A stretch of DNA of 64,000 bases from the NCBI GenBank assembly GCA_964562175.1, contig CAZLRV010000002.1:1-64000 (forward strand), read 5' to 3'. The notes beneath the pieces were generated by a model. That model did no database searches, was not told the DNA's origin, and was given only the letters and a program-made list of their open reading frames with translations. Positions 37,441-45,603 of the stretch are shown in pieces. The position numbers and the translations under genes were made by a program. Origin of the DNA: CAZCJU01 sp964562175 (GTDB lineage: Bacteria > Bacillota > Clostridia > Oscillospirales > CAG-272). Positions within the stretch are counted from its first letter, which is position 1, and every line of letters starts with the position of its first letter.

Positions 37441-38061
37441 ATGAAAATAATAACGATAAGCAGAGAATTCGGAAGCGGCGGACGTGAGCTTGGCAAGCGT
37501 CTTGCAGACCATTTGGGATATGATTATTACGATAACGAGATAATCTGCATGGTTGCCGCAAACAGCGGTATAGATGCCGAGTATATAGAAAAGACCTTCG
37601 GCGATCACGGCTGGAAAAATCAGAATATTTCATTCGGCAGTACCTTCGGTTCATCCATGTACGCTCAAAGCGAGAAGATAGAGCTGTTGTTGCAGCAGAA
37701 AAAGGTCATTGAGCATATAGCATCCCTCGGCAAGGATTGTATAATCGTCGGACGAAATGCGGATGTGATATTGAGAGAGTACAAGCCGTTTAATATATTT
37801 GTCTGCGCCGAGATGAACGCAAAGCTCAGACGCTGTATTCAGCGAGCGAAGGAAGGCGAAAAGCTGAGCGAAAAAGAAATGATAAGAAAAATAAAGCGTA
37901 TTGACAAGGCACGTGCCGAAACGAGAGAGATAATAACCGGTATGCGTTGGGGCGTGCGCGACAGCTATCATATGACAGTAAATACGACTGAATGGAATAT
38001 AAAGCAATTGGTACCTGCCGTAGCCGATTTTGCCATGGCGTGGTTCGGGAGAGAAGAATGA
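37441..38061 (+). CDS. cytidylate kinase-like protein
   Basis: A 206-aa P-loop kinase-like protein. It starts MKIITISREFGSGGRELGKR, the degenerate P-loop (SREFGSGG) typical of the cytidylate-kinase-like family of Firmicutes, distinct from true Cmk. CIIVGRNADVILREY and a lid-type arginine-rich segment follow. The true substrate is unknown. Its stop overlaps the MATE start (ATGA), so the two are translationally coupled. Confidence 0.87.
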   Translation: MKIITISREFGSGGRELGKRLADHLGYDYYDNEIICMVAANSGIDAEYIEKTFGDHGWKNQNISFGSTFGSSMYAQSEKIELLLQQKKVIEHIASLGKDCIIVGRNADVILREYKPFNIFVCAEMNAKLRRCIQRAKEGEKLSEKEMIRKIKRIDKARAETREIITGMRWGVRDSYHMTVNTTEWNIKQLVPAVADFAMAWFGREE

Positions 38062-39401
38062 GCAAGCAAATTCAATTATCCGACCATTTTACATATAAAC
38101 GACTTCTTCGCTTCACCATGCCGTCGATATGTATGATGATATTCGCATCTATCTACAGCGTGGTTGACGGTTTCTTTGTATCTAATTTTGCGGGAAAAAC
38201 GCCATTTGCCGCCATAAACCTGATAATGCCGTTTCTTATGATACTCTCTACCGTCGGTCTTATGTTCGGTACGGGCGGCTCGGCAATAGTAGCTAAAAAA
38301 TTCGGCGAGGGCGAGCCTGAGGCGGCGAACAGCTTCTTTTCACTTTTCGTATATGTTGCATTTGCACTGAGTATAGTCTTTGCTCTTCTCGGAATAATTT
38401 TCGCACGTCCCATTGCATCACTGCTCGGTGCGGAGGGTGAAATGCTCGACTGTGCGGTGCAATATGCGAGAATAATTCTTACGGTGTTGCCGTTTAACGT
38501 GTTGCATTTGATGTTTCAATCGTTCTTGGTAACTGCGGAGCGCCCGAAGCTCGGCTTGTTTGTGACCGTTTCTGCGGGTGTTACAAACATAATCTTCGAT
38601 GCAGTGCTTGTTATACTTTTGCCGCAGGAATATAAGCTTGCCGGTGCGGCTGTGGCAACCGCTTTGAGCCAGGTAGTCGGCGGCGTTGTTCCGCTTATCT
38701 ATTTTGCGAGAAAAAATACGAGCATTCTCAAGCTCGGTGCGGCGAAGTTTGATTTCGGAGCCATTGTACACGCCTGTATAAACGGCTCCTCCGAGTTTAT
38801 GAGCAACATTTCAATGAGTGTTGTCGGTATGCTTTACAATATGCAGTTGCTTGAATATGCGGACGAGGACGGCGTTGCCGCATACGGTGTAATGATGTAC
38901 GTAAGCATGATATTTGCCGCCGCATTTATGGGCTATTCCATAGGCACTGCACCGATAATCGGATATCATCACGGAGCAAAGAACTATTCCGAGCTTAAGG
39001 GCTTGCTCAAAAAGAGCCTCATAATGATAGGTATTTTCGGTGTGGCAATGATTGCAAGTGCCGAAATACTCGCTTATCCTTTGGCAAATATATTTGTCGG
39101 CTATGATGATAAGCTTATGGATCTTACGGTGAATGGCTTCAGAATATTCTCGCTTTCCTTTGCATTTATGGGATTTGCGATATTCTCCTCGGGTTTCTTT
39201 ACCGCACTGAATGACGGTCTGACCTCCGCGATTATATCTTTTTTGCGAACTCTCGTATTCCAAATTGCCGCAGTCATGTTGCTTCCGCAAATATGGGGAA
39301 TCGACGGCGTTTGGTATTCAATAGTCGTGGCGGAGCTTATGGCGGTAATTTTAGGCGCAATGTTCTTGTTTATAAAGAAAAATAAATATCATTATTTTTA
39401 A
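38058..39401 (+). CDS. MATE family efflux transporter
   Basis: About 447 aa, with twelve predicted helices in two six-helix halves. MATE features include FTMPSICMMIFASIYSVVDG at the start, GTGGSAIVAKKFGEGEPEAA in the first loop and MGYSIGTAPIIGYHHGAKNY in the second half. It exports cationic compounds or drugs using Na+ or H+; the substrate is not predictable. Confidence 0.92.
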   Translation: MSKQIQLSDHFTYKRLLRFTMPSICMMIFASIYSVVDGFFVSNFAGKTPFAAINLIMPFLMILSTVGLMFGTGGSAIVAKKFGEGEPEAANSFFSLFVYVAFALSIVFALLGIIFARPIASLLGAEGEMLDCAVQYARIILTVLPFNVLHLMFQSFLVTAERPKLGLFVTVSAGVTNIIFDAVLVILLPQEYKLAGAAVATALSQVVGGVVPLIYFARKNTSILKLGAAKFDFGAIVHACINGSSEFMSNISMSVVGMLYNMQLLEYADEDGVAAYGVMMYVSMIFAAAFMGYSIGTAPIIGYHHGAKNYSELKGLLKKSLIMIGIFGVAMIASAEILAYPLANIFVGYDDKLMDLTVNGFRIFSLSFAFMGFAIFSSGFFTALNDGLTSAIISFLRTLVFQIAAVMLLPQIWGIDGVWYSIVVAELMAVILGAMFLFIKKNKYHYF

Positions 39402-39414
39402 TAAAACCAAAGGC

Positions 39415-39449
39415 AAAAAAGCCGCAGACCTTAATGTCTGCGGCTTTTT
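39415..39449. terminator. bidirectional terminator after the MATE gene
   Basis: Stem AAAAAGCCGCAGAC / GTCTGCGGCTTTTT with A and T tracts on both strands, between convergent genes. Confidence 0.88.
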
Positions 39450-39455
39450 GAATTA

Positions 39456-39863
39456 TTACATACGCTCGTAAACGCACATTCCGAAGTTGTACAGTAAACA
39501 GCCGTCATCGGTGAATTCGAGCGGAACGAACGGGTCTACCTCCTCGTCCATTATCTCACCCTCGGCACCCGTATCGTAGTAAACAACTCCGTCACGGTTC
39601 TCCCACGTTGCGGGAAGCACTACGATGAATCCGTCCTCACGTATTTCAATGCCCTCATCCTTTGCCATCTGAGCATACTCGCCGACAGCCTCGGCAATCA
39701 CATTGAACGTGCCGTCTTCAAGAAACTCAAGCAAAAATTGATTTGCCTCGTCATAATTCTCCGTGTACTCCTCGGGTAATGTGTCCTTTGTGTAAAACTC
39801 AAATCCGTTTTCGGTGGGTATGTTTATACCCTTGAGCTTCCATTTCCCCAAAAAATCTTGCAT
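39456..39863 (-). CDS. small acidic protein of unknown function
   Basis: A 135-aa, strongly acidic protein with no signal peptide. Phrases such as FLGKWKLKGINIPTENGF and FVPLEFTDDGCLLYN suggest a small lipocalin-like beta-barrel of the kind that measures or binds ligands, but I cannot assign a family. An AAGGAG site precedes it. It follows the small lipoprotein gene by ~20 nt and may share its transcript. Confidence 0.65.
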   Translation of the reverse strand: MQDFLGKWKLKGINIPTENGFEFYTKDTLPEEYTENYDEANQFLLEFLEDGTFNVIAEAVGEYAQMAKDEGIEIREDGFIVVLPATWENRDGVVYYDTGAEGEIMDEEVDPFVPLEFTDDGCLLYNFGMCVYERM

Positions 39864-39883
39864 TACTGTATTCTCCTTTTAAA

Positions 39884-40360
39884 TTATTTACCGTAAGATT
39901 CCGTTAAGCGATAAAAGAACGCTTCAAGCTCATCTTGCCGTGTGTCTGCCGCATATTGCTCACCGTCCGAGAAGGTCAGAACAAAGCTGTAGCTCTCCCC
40001 ATCCGAAGCGGATAGCTTTTTCGGTTTTTTGTAGGTCTTTACATATGAAATGCTGTTGTTTTTTTCCAATATGCCGAGAAGCTCCGTCGCCTCATCCTCG
40101 CCGAGCTTGCATTTTTTCAAAACACTCTCGGTGCTGTAATTCCGTGTAAAGCACTGTGAATCGAGATACCAAGCGTCATCCTCTTTATATGCGGAAAACG
40201 AATATCCCATTGTGCGATCCATATGTCCGCACGCTACGGAAACACAGGTAATGTCGGAAAGCCCATGCTTTTTTTGCGAGGTGTTACAGCCGAAAAGGGA
40301 AGTGAGCGTGGTAAGCAATGCCATAAAAAGTACCGCCTTGTAAAAATTATTGTATTTCAT
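39884..40360 (-). CDS. small putative lipoprotein
   Basis: 158 aa with a hydrophobic signal and lipobox LFGC (Cys25). The mature part has alternating strands (DITCVSVACGHMDRTMGYSF, SYSFVLTFSDGEQYA). The family is not recognised. It lies just downstream of the 1042-aa surface protein on the same strand. Confidence 0.65.
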   Translation of the reverse strand: MKYNNFYKAVLFMALLTTLTSLFGCNTSQKKHGLSDITCVSVACGHMDRTMGYSFSAYKEDDAWYLDSQCFTRNYSTESVLKKCKLGEDEATELLGILEKNNSISYVKTYKKPKKLSASDGESYSFVLTFSDGEQYAADTRQDELEAFFYRLTESYGK

Positions 40361-40407
40361 TCGTCAATATGTCGTGTAGGCTCTGCCAAAATACCTTCGA
40401 TCTGCGT

Positions 40408-43400
40408 TTATTTTCTCTTTTTCAGATATACTACCGTGCAAACGACCGCAATGACAACTACTGCCGCTATGATTATTATCCAAATCATAGCGCCTCCGCC
40501 GCTGTTTTGCTGCGATCCTTCATCGGTATCGGCTTTTGTTATTTCATCACCGGGTCTTGTATCGTCCGAGCCTGCGGTATCGTCGGGCTTTTCGGGTGAT
40601 GTTGTACCGTCGGGCGATGTCGTGTCGTCGGGTGAGGAGGTATCGTCATTCGGTGCCGTTACAGGCGTATCGCCGCTGTCTGCGGGGAGTGTGGTATCGT
40701 CGGGAGTGGTTGTATCCGCAGGGGTGGAGCCGAGCGAAGGTATTACCGCAGAAGCCTTCTTATAGCCGCAGACCTTGCATTCTTCGTGCTTTGAGCCTGC
40801 CGCCGTTGCCGTTGCCGCTTTGTCGATAACGGTCTTGAAGTCGTGCGCTGCCATGCTCGATGATATCATACAATTACAGCCGTTCACCTCACAATACTTG
40901 AAATGCTGTGTGGCATTGCTGTTCCAAGCACCGCTCTTGTGCGATTCCGAGCCGTATGCACCGCATACGGAGCATGACCATGCATGTGTATTATTGTTTG
41001 CGTAGGAATATACCTTCGTGTGCTTACTGCAGTATGCGGGCAATACCTCAACACTGCAAACGGCTTTTTTACCGTTCAGCTCAACGGTAACATTTGTCTT
41101 GCCTTTTCCCACAGCCGTTACCTTGCCGTTTGAGTCGACCTTCAAAACGGATGTGTTGCCACTGCTCCATTTGAACGTACCGCTTGCATTAACGGGGTTC
41201 TTGGTTGCTTTCAAGGTTGAAGATTCGCCGACACGCAATGTAAGCTCCTTCGGAATAAGTGAAATGCTTTCAAGTACAGCTGTCGGTTTTTTGGTTACCT
41301 TAACTTTAAAATGCGCGAAATAGCTGTCTGCCGTAACCGGTGTGGAGCTGTTCGTTTTCGCAAAAACGTATACAGTTGCCTCACCCTCTTTCACCGCACT
41401 TATAACGGCGTTGCTTATTGTACAGCTGCCGTCCTTAGAGGTCTGTCCGACATAAGGCATACCCGTCATATTATCCTTTGACAGAAGATAAGCGGAATAC
41501 TTGTATTTGCTCTTGTCAACTCCGTCGGGTACGAAAGGAAGCTTGCTCAGCTCGGTGAGATCTACCGTGTATTTATCACCGATAAACAATTCGACGGTGC
41601 CGAGATCCGTTTTGATTAAAGGCACGGAGCTTAGATCGCTCGGGTCGTATACGATAACATTTATTGACCTGCCCATGTTGCTGTAGTCCGAGCCGTAGTA
41701 CCACGGTGTTACACCGTCCGAGGACTTGTAAGCCGTAATGAAGGTATTGCCTACCTTGTTTGCCTTGATAGTCAGTGTTTTGCTTGCCGTGTCATTGGTT
41801 ACGCCGACACAGCTGTAGGTTGTATTCCATTTTGGCAGATTGGATATTGCACCGGAGGGGTTGATTTGATATTTGATTTTAATGGTACTGCCGACCTTCA
41901 TATATATTTTAGGTGTCTTCGTATCATATTCGGGATATATAAGATCCATTGCATATCCCGTGCTTTGACCCTTTGCGGGAACTATTATACTGCCACTGAC
42001 AAAATACGAACTGCATTCGCTTGTTGCCGTTTCGGCGTAGCGTGCATAAATATAATAGATCTTCGCATTTTCCGAAAGCTCCTTATCAAAGCTCTTTGAG
42101 GTGATTTTTTGACTTGTGGGAAATTTGGAGCCGGTTACGGCACTTTCCGTTACAACGTATTCCACATCGCTCTTATAATTGTGTATCTCGATGCGAGCGT
42201 ATTCCTTACCGCCGCTTTTTGTTACGGTGTAGCTTAATTGCGGGGTATCGAGTGCTTTGTTTGGTATGAGCTTTGCTACGAGCTTTGACGCACCGCATAC
42301 AGAGCCTTGGTAACGGGAGGATTTTGCACTTACCTTGACACGTATATACTCACCGACTAAATCCGCCGAGCTTATCTTAAGTGAATTCTTGTTCGCGGCA
42401 GAGTCTATTTCGACCCAATATCCGTTTTTATGAACCTGCCACTCATAAATAAGCTCCGCACCCGAGGGCGTACCGCTTACATGTGCGTATATGGTACTGC
42501 CGAAGCGAGGATCTCCGCTGTAGCTTACCTCGCCGGTGAGCGCCGTGGTGCCCTTGAAGTTATATGTTACATATGTTATACCGCCGAGGGAATAACCGTC
42601 ATTTGAGGTGTTGTCTGAATATGGGTTTACACCAATATTGAGAGCGGAGGCTGTACAACCGAACGCCGTACAGTAATAGTTAAGATCGCACGATAATCTG
42701 CCGTTTGAGGAGTCTAAATCATCGAGCGAAATTATTGTATTTTTGTTTCCGACATAAAGCTTATACGCTTTAGCCTTGGGATATGCATCCCACGAGAGAA
42801 TACCGTCGCTTGATACCTTCACATTTTTGATATACTTATCCGACAAATTCTGCTCGAGCCACTGTTTGTCTTTTTCATTGGCAAATGCATATTCTTCACT
42901 CCTGAAATACCCGTCGGCAAAGGCGGTCAGATAGATAGAATACTCCGTAGTCGTGGGAACGTAGGCTTCCCTGAGGTCTATATTGGTGTTTGAAGTTTCG
43001 TATCTGAATGTCGTATCGATGAGTTGGGTCGTGGAATTCATCCGATGTATTACGACACTGTATTTTGTGGCGTTCGGAACGGGATCCCATGACAAATCAA
43101 AGGCACCGAGCCTTACGTTTTTCGGCTTGGAAAGCTGTGGCTTATCTGTCACATATGTGTATTGACCGCGCCAAAAGGTCGTCAGATCGGAGCCGCCCCT
43201 CCAGCCGTAATCCGTCATTGCGCATAATCTTACGTCAAAGGTTCCGCTCGGGATCTCGTGCTCTACGCAAAAATCCTTGAGGTTGATCTGCTGACGCTTC
43301 AGGATCTTGCCGCTCGAATCGGTGAGCGGATCAAAGTATCCCCCCGCATTTTTAATACCGAAGGTGTAGACCTTGGCGTTTTCGTAAGCATCAAAGTATA

Positions 43401-43536
43401 GAATATCGCCGACTATTTCAACGTTTATCATAGTCGGTAAGCTATCCGATGTTGCCGCTGTGACAGGGATAATGCCGAGAAGCATTACCAACGTGAGCAA
43501 AAGCCCCGTTATTCTCATTGCACTGTTGATTTTCAT
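40408..43536 (-). CDS. large surface protein with Ig-like (BIG2) domain and membrane anchor
   Basis: About 1042 aa. After a signal peptide (AMRITGLLLTLVMLLGIIPV) come fibronectin-III-like beta domains (KPKNVRLGAFDLSWDPVPNA), further Ig-like regions, a bacterial Ig-like group 2 domain (LIPKELTLRVGESSTLKATK; about 752-830), and two Cys-pair segments (CSVCGAYG, CKVCGYK) with the ATATAAGSKHEE motif common in clostridial surface proteins. A Pro/Thr/Asp-rich stalk (about 940-1010) and a final helix with VYLKKRK anchor it. The ATG at 43536 follows AAAAGGAGGAAAAA; an upstream in-frame ATG would put junk before the signal. Likely a surface adhesin or scaffold. Confidence 0.82.
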   Translation of the reverse strand: MKINSAMRITGLLLTLVMLLGIIPVTAATSDSLPTMINVEIVGDILYFDAYENAKVYTFGIKNAGGYFDPLTDSSGKILKRQQINLKDFCVEHEIPSGTFDVRLCAMTDYGWRGGSDLTTFWRGQYTYVTDKPQLSKPKNVRLGAFDLSWDPVPNATKYSVVIHRMNSTTQLIDTTFRYETSNTNIDLREAYVPTTTEYSIYLTAFADGYFRSEEYAFANEKDKQWLEQNLSDKYIKNVKVSSDGILSWDAYPKAKAYKLYVGNKNTIISLDDLDSSNGRLSCDLNYYCTAFGCTASALNIGVNPYSDNTSNDGYSLGGITYVTYNFKGTTALTGEVSYSGDPRFGSTIYAHVSGTPSGAELIYEWQVHKNGYWVEIDSAANKNSLKISSADLVGEYIRVKVSAKSSRYQGSVCGASKLVAKLIPNKALDTPQLSYTVTKSGGKEYARIEIHNYKSDVEYVVTESAVTGSKFPTSQKITSKSFDKELSENAKIYYIYARYAETATSECSSYFVSGSIIVPAKGQSTGYAMDLIYPEYDTKTPKIYMKVGSTIKIKYQINPSGAISNLPKWNTTYSCVGVTNDTASKTLTIKANKVGNTFITAYKSSDGVTPWYYGSDYSNMGRSINVIVYDPSDLSSVPLIKTDLGTVELFIGDKYTVDLTELSKLPFVPDGVDKSKYKYSAYLLSKDNMTGMPYVGQTSKDGSCTISNAVISAVKEGEATVYVFAKTNSSTPVTADSYFAHFKVKVTKKPTAVLESISLIPKELTLRVGESSTLKATKNPVNASGTFKWSSGNTSVLKVDSNGKVTAVGKGKTNVTVELNGKKAVCSVEVLPAYCSKHTKVYSYANNNTHAWSCSVCGAYGSESHKSGAWNSNATQHFKYCEVNGCNCMISSSMAAHDFKTVIDKAATATAAGSKHEECKVCGYKKASAVIPSLGSTPADTTTPDDTTLPADSGDTPVTAPNDDTSSPDDTTSPDGTTSPEKPDDTAGSDDTRPGDEITKADTDEGSQQNSGGGAMIWIIIIAAVVVIAVVCTVVYLKKRK

Positions 43537-43611
43537 TTTTTCCTCCTTTTGCCCGAGGCGCCCTAAGCCCGACGGGTCTGAGTTAAGCGGATATATCCGC
43601 TCTTTAGATAT

Positions 43612-43640
43612 ATTATATATATACATAAGGCTTTTGTCAC
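43612..43640 (-). promoter_or_regulatory. promoter of the BIG2 surface protein gene
   Basis: On the minus strand GTGACA, 17-nt spacer, TATAAT. The ~70-nt leader holds a perfect palindrome GCGGATATATCCGC and a G/C-rich segment that could fold; no known riboswitch was recognised. Confidence 0.65.
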
Positions 43641-43772
43641 CCACCCAAAACGCAAAAAGGTGGGGAAAAACGGGCGTAATCATAAATAATCATGCAAAAA
43701 ATCGTGAAAAACCGTTTTTGCATATGATGTGTGACCTGTTCTTTTTGCCCTATGAAAAAGACGGATTGGATA

Positions 43773-44142
43773 CACGCTTGCACGCGATGATATACACGCC
43801 GGTGCGTGATTACATGCACGCTGACGCGTGATTACATACACGCTGACGCATGATTACATACACGCTGACGCGTGATTACATACACGCTGACGCATGATTA
43901 CATACACGCTGACGCNNNNNNNNNNNNNNNNNNNNNNNNNNNNNNNNNNNNNNNNNNNNNNNNNNNNNNNNNNNNNNNNNNNNNNNNNNNNNNNNNNNNN
44001 NNNNNNNNNNNNNNNCACGCTGACGCGTGATTACATACACGCTGACGCATGATTACATACACGCTGACGCGTGATTACATACACGCTTGTGCGTGATGAT
44101 ATGCACGCATTCGCGTGATGATATGCCATTGTTACGCAATGG
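43773..44142. repeat. 22-bp tandem hairpin array (array 2), interrupted by assembly gap
   Basis: 22-bp units of stem-loop CACGC-TGAC-GCGTG joined by the linker ATTACATA. Units alternate GCGTG and GCATG, giving a 44-bp super-period on both sides of the gap. The right end changes to stems CACGC/GCGTG with loops TTGT and ATTC and the linker TGATGATATGC, ending in CCATTG/CAATGG. That linker is the same as in array 1. There are no unique spacers and no coding capacity. Confidence 0.9.
43916..44015. other. 100-N assembly gap
   Basis: Exactly 100 undetermined bases inside the tandem array; a scaffolding placeholder, so the true number of repeat units is unknown. Confidence 0.98.
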
Positions 44143-44144
44143 AT

Positions 44145-44176
44145 AAAAAATTCAAGTCTTACGACTTGAATTTTTT
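44145..44176. terminator. terminator-like hairpin at the edge of array 2
   Basis: A perfect 14-bp stem AAAAAATTCAAGTC / GACTTGAATTTTTT with a TTAC loop, 2 nt after the last array hairpin. With A- and T-tracts it could terminate in either direction. Confidence 0.65.
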
Positions 44177-44672
44177 GTGTCTGCACCCTCGGTTCGATAC
44201 AATATACCCAATTATAACGCAAGGATGTATAATCAAAGTTTGTAATGCTATCGTTGAACGGTCAAAACTCAAGCCATTCACTCAGCAATTAATTGATCTT
44301 TAGCGGAGGCTTCATATCCCGTGTGGTCTCATGGATGTGTGATCTAAGACAAAGCAAATCGATTTGTGCCACTGCACCAAAACAAAATCAGTTAAGGTCG
44401 GTTTTGCGGTTGCGAATGGAAATAAATTATCTACGCAGAGTTAAATCTGCGGTTTATTTATTCAAAGTTTCATTTGAGAACAACATAAATGTAAGATAAT
44501 CAAGCTCAGATAATGAAATCATAAAATAATAATCATAAAAACAATTATCGCCGAAATATAAAGAAACGACAATCAAAAAGCATACAAATAGTATAGACAC
44601 AAAATGTTATTATATAAAACATAATAAAAACCGACTTGTTGAAAAATATCCGAAATAAAAATAAAAAAAGTA
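44177..44672. other. intergenic region with no recognisable gene
   Basis: AT-rich sequence between array 2 and the PP2C promoter. Short open frames exist but lack ribosome binding sites and family signals. No tRNA or riboswitch was seen. Confidence 0.5.
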
Positions 44673-44701
44673 TTGCATTTTGCACTTTCTTGTGATATAG
44701 T
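44673..44701 (+). promoter_or_regulatory. promoter of the phosphatase-kinase-FHA/ABC operon
   Basis: TTGCAT, 17-nt spacer, TATAGT, followed by a ~115-nt AT-rich leader. Confidence 0.6.
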
Positions 44702-44824
44702 ACCACAGATAGACGATAAAGTACACTTTGTATTTTAAAATAGTATAAACATTTGTAAGATATGATCGAATTCTTCAATATAAGAAATGCATTAAGTATA
44801 TCGGTTATACGAAAGGAAGTGTGC

Positions 44825-45595
44825 ATGTCATATTTTATTGAATTTTGCTACACGAGTAATGTCGGAAAATGCAGAAAAGTAAATCAAGACAATTTTTTCT
44901 GTGTTGATACATATATGGATCGTGAAAGCAACGGAACCGACGGAGTGGTATTCGATGATATATCGTCGTCTGCTTGCCCGGTGTTTGCGGTGTTTGACGG
45001 CATGGGAGGTGAAGAATGCGGCGAGGTGGCATCATACCTATCGGCTAAACAGCTTTCTGAATTTGAATTCGGAAAGGATATTAAGAACGAGCTGTTGAGC
45101 TATTGCGAGCTGTCAAATAAGATAATATGTGAATATGTTCAAGAAAACGGGCTGAATTATATGGGAACCACTGCGGCTATGCTCGCTTTTTCAAAGAAAA
45201 AAATCGGCTTATGTAATGTTGGAGACAGTAAAATATTCCGGTATTCGCAAAAGGAGCTTAAGCAAATATCGTTAGAGCACGTAGGCATATCCGTATACGG
45301 GCAGAAGCCGCCGCTTTCCCAAAATTTAGGTATGCCGGAGGACGTATCATATCTTCGACCGTATGTTGCACTCGGCGAATACTGTGCGGGAGACGTATAT
45401 CTCATATGCTCGGATGGGCTTACGGATATGCTTGGCACAGATGAAATAGCAACCTACCTAAACGGTTCTTCATTGCAAGAGATCGGTCAAGTGTTGCTCA
45501 ATAAAACACTTGAAAAGGGCGGACGTGACAATGTTACGTTCATCTTGATAAAAGTAAAAAAGAAAAAATTTAAGATTTTTAAAAAAAATAAATGA
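44825..45595 (+). CDS. PP2C-type serine/threonine phosphatase
   Basis: A 256-aa metal-dependent phosphatase with all PP2C metal motifs: NQDN (D22), FDGMGGEECG, CSDGLTDML and GGRDNVTFI. It removes phosphate from Ser/Thr, probably countering the kinase encoded next. The chosen ATG follows AAAGGAAG; an upstream in-frame ATG (44762) lacks a site. The C-terminus is lysine-rich. Its stop overlaps a possible start of the kinase (ATGA), so the two are coupled. Confidence 0.9.
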   Translation: MSYFIEFCYTSNVGKCRKVNQDNFFCVDTYMDRESNGTDGVVFDDISSSACPVFAVFDGMGGEECGEVASYLSAKQLSEFEFGKDIKNELLSYCELSNKIICEYVQENGLNYMGTTAAMLAFSKKKIGLCNVGDSKIFRYSQKELKQISLEHVGISVYGQKPPLSQNLGMPEDVSYLRPYVALGEYCAGDVYLICSDGLTDMLGTDEIATYLNGSSLQEIGQVLLNKTLEKGGRDNVTFILIKVKKKKFKIFKKNK

Positions 45596-45603
45596 GGTAT
45601 ATT

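Noticed and set aside
43540..43605. riboswitch in the leader of the BIG2 surface protein gene
   Set aside because: It has a palindrome and a G/C-rich fold, but no match to a known aptamer could be made by eye and the gene is not a typical riboswitch target.
43773..44142. CRISPR array or coding repeat
   Set aside because: 22-bp units without spacers; frames across it have no ribosome binding site and stop soon outside the array.
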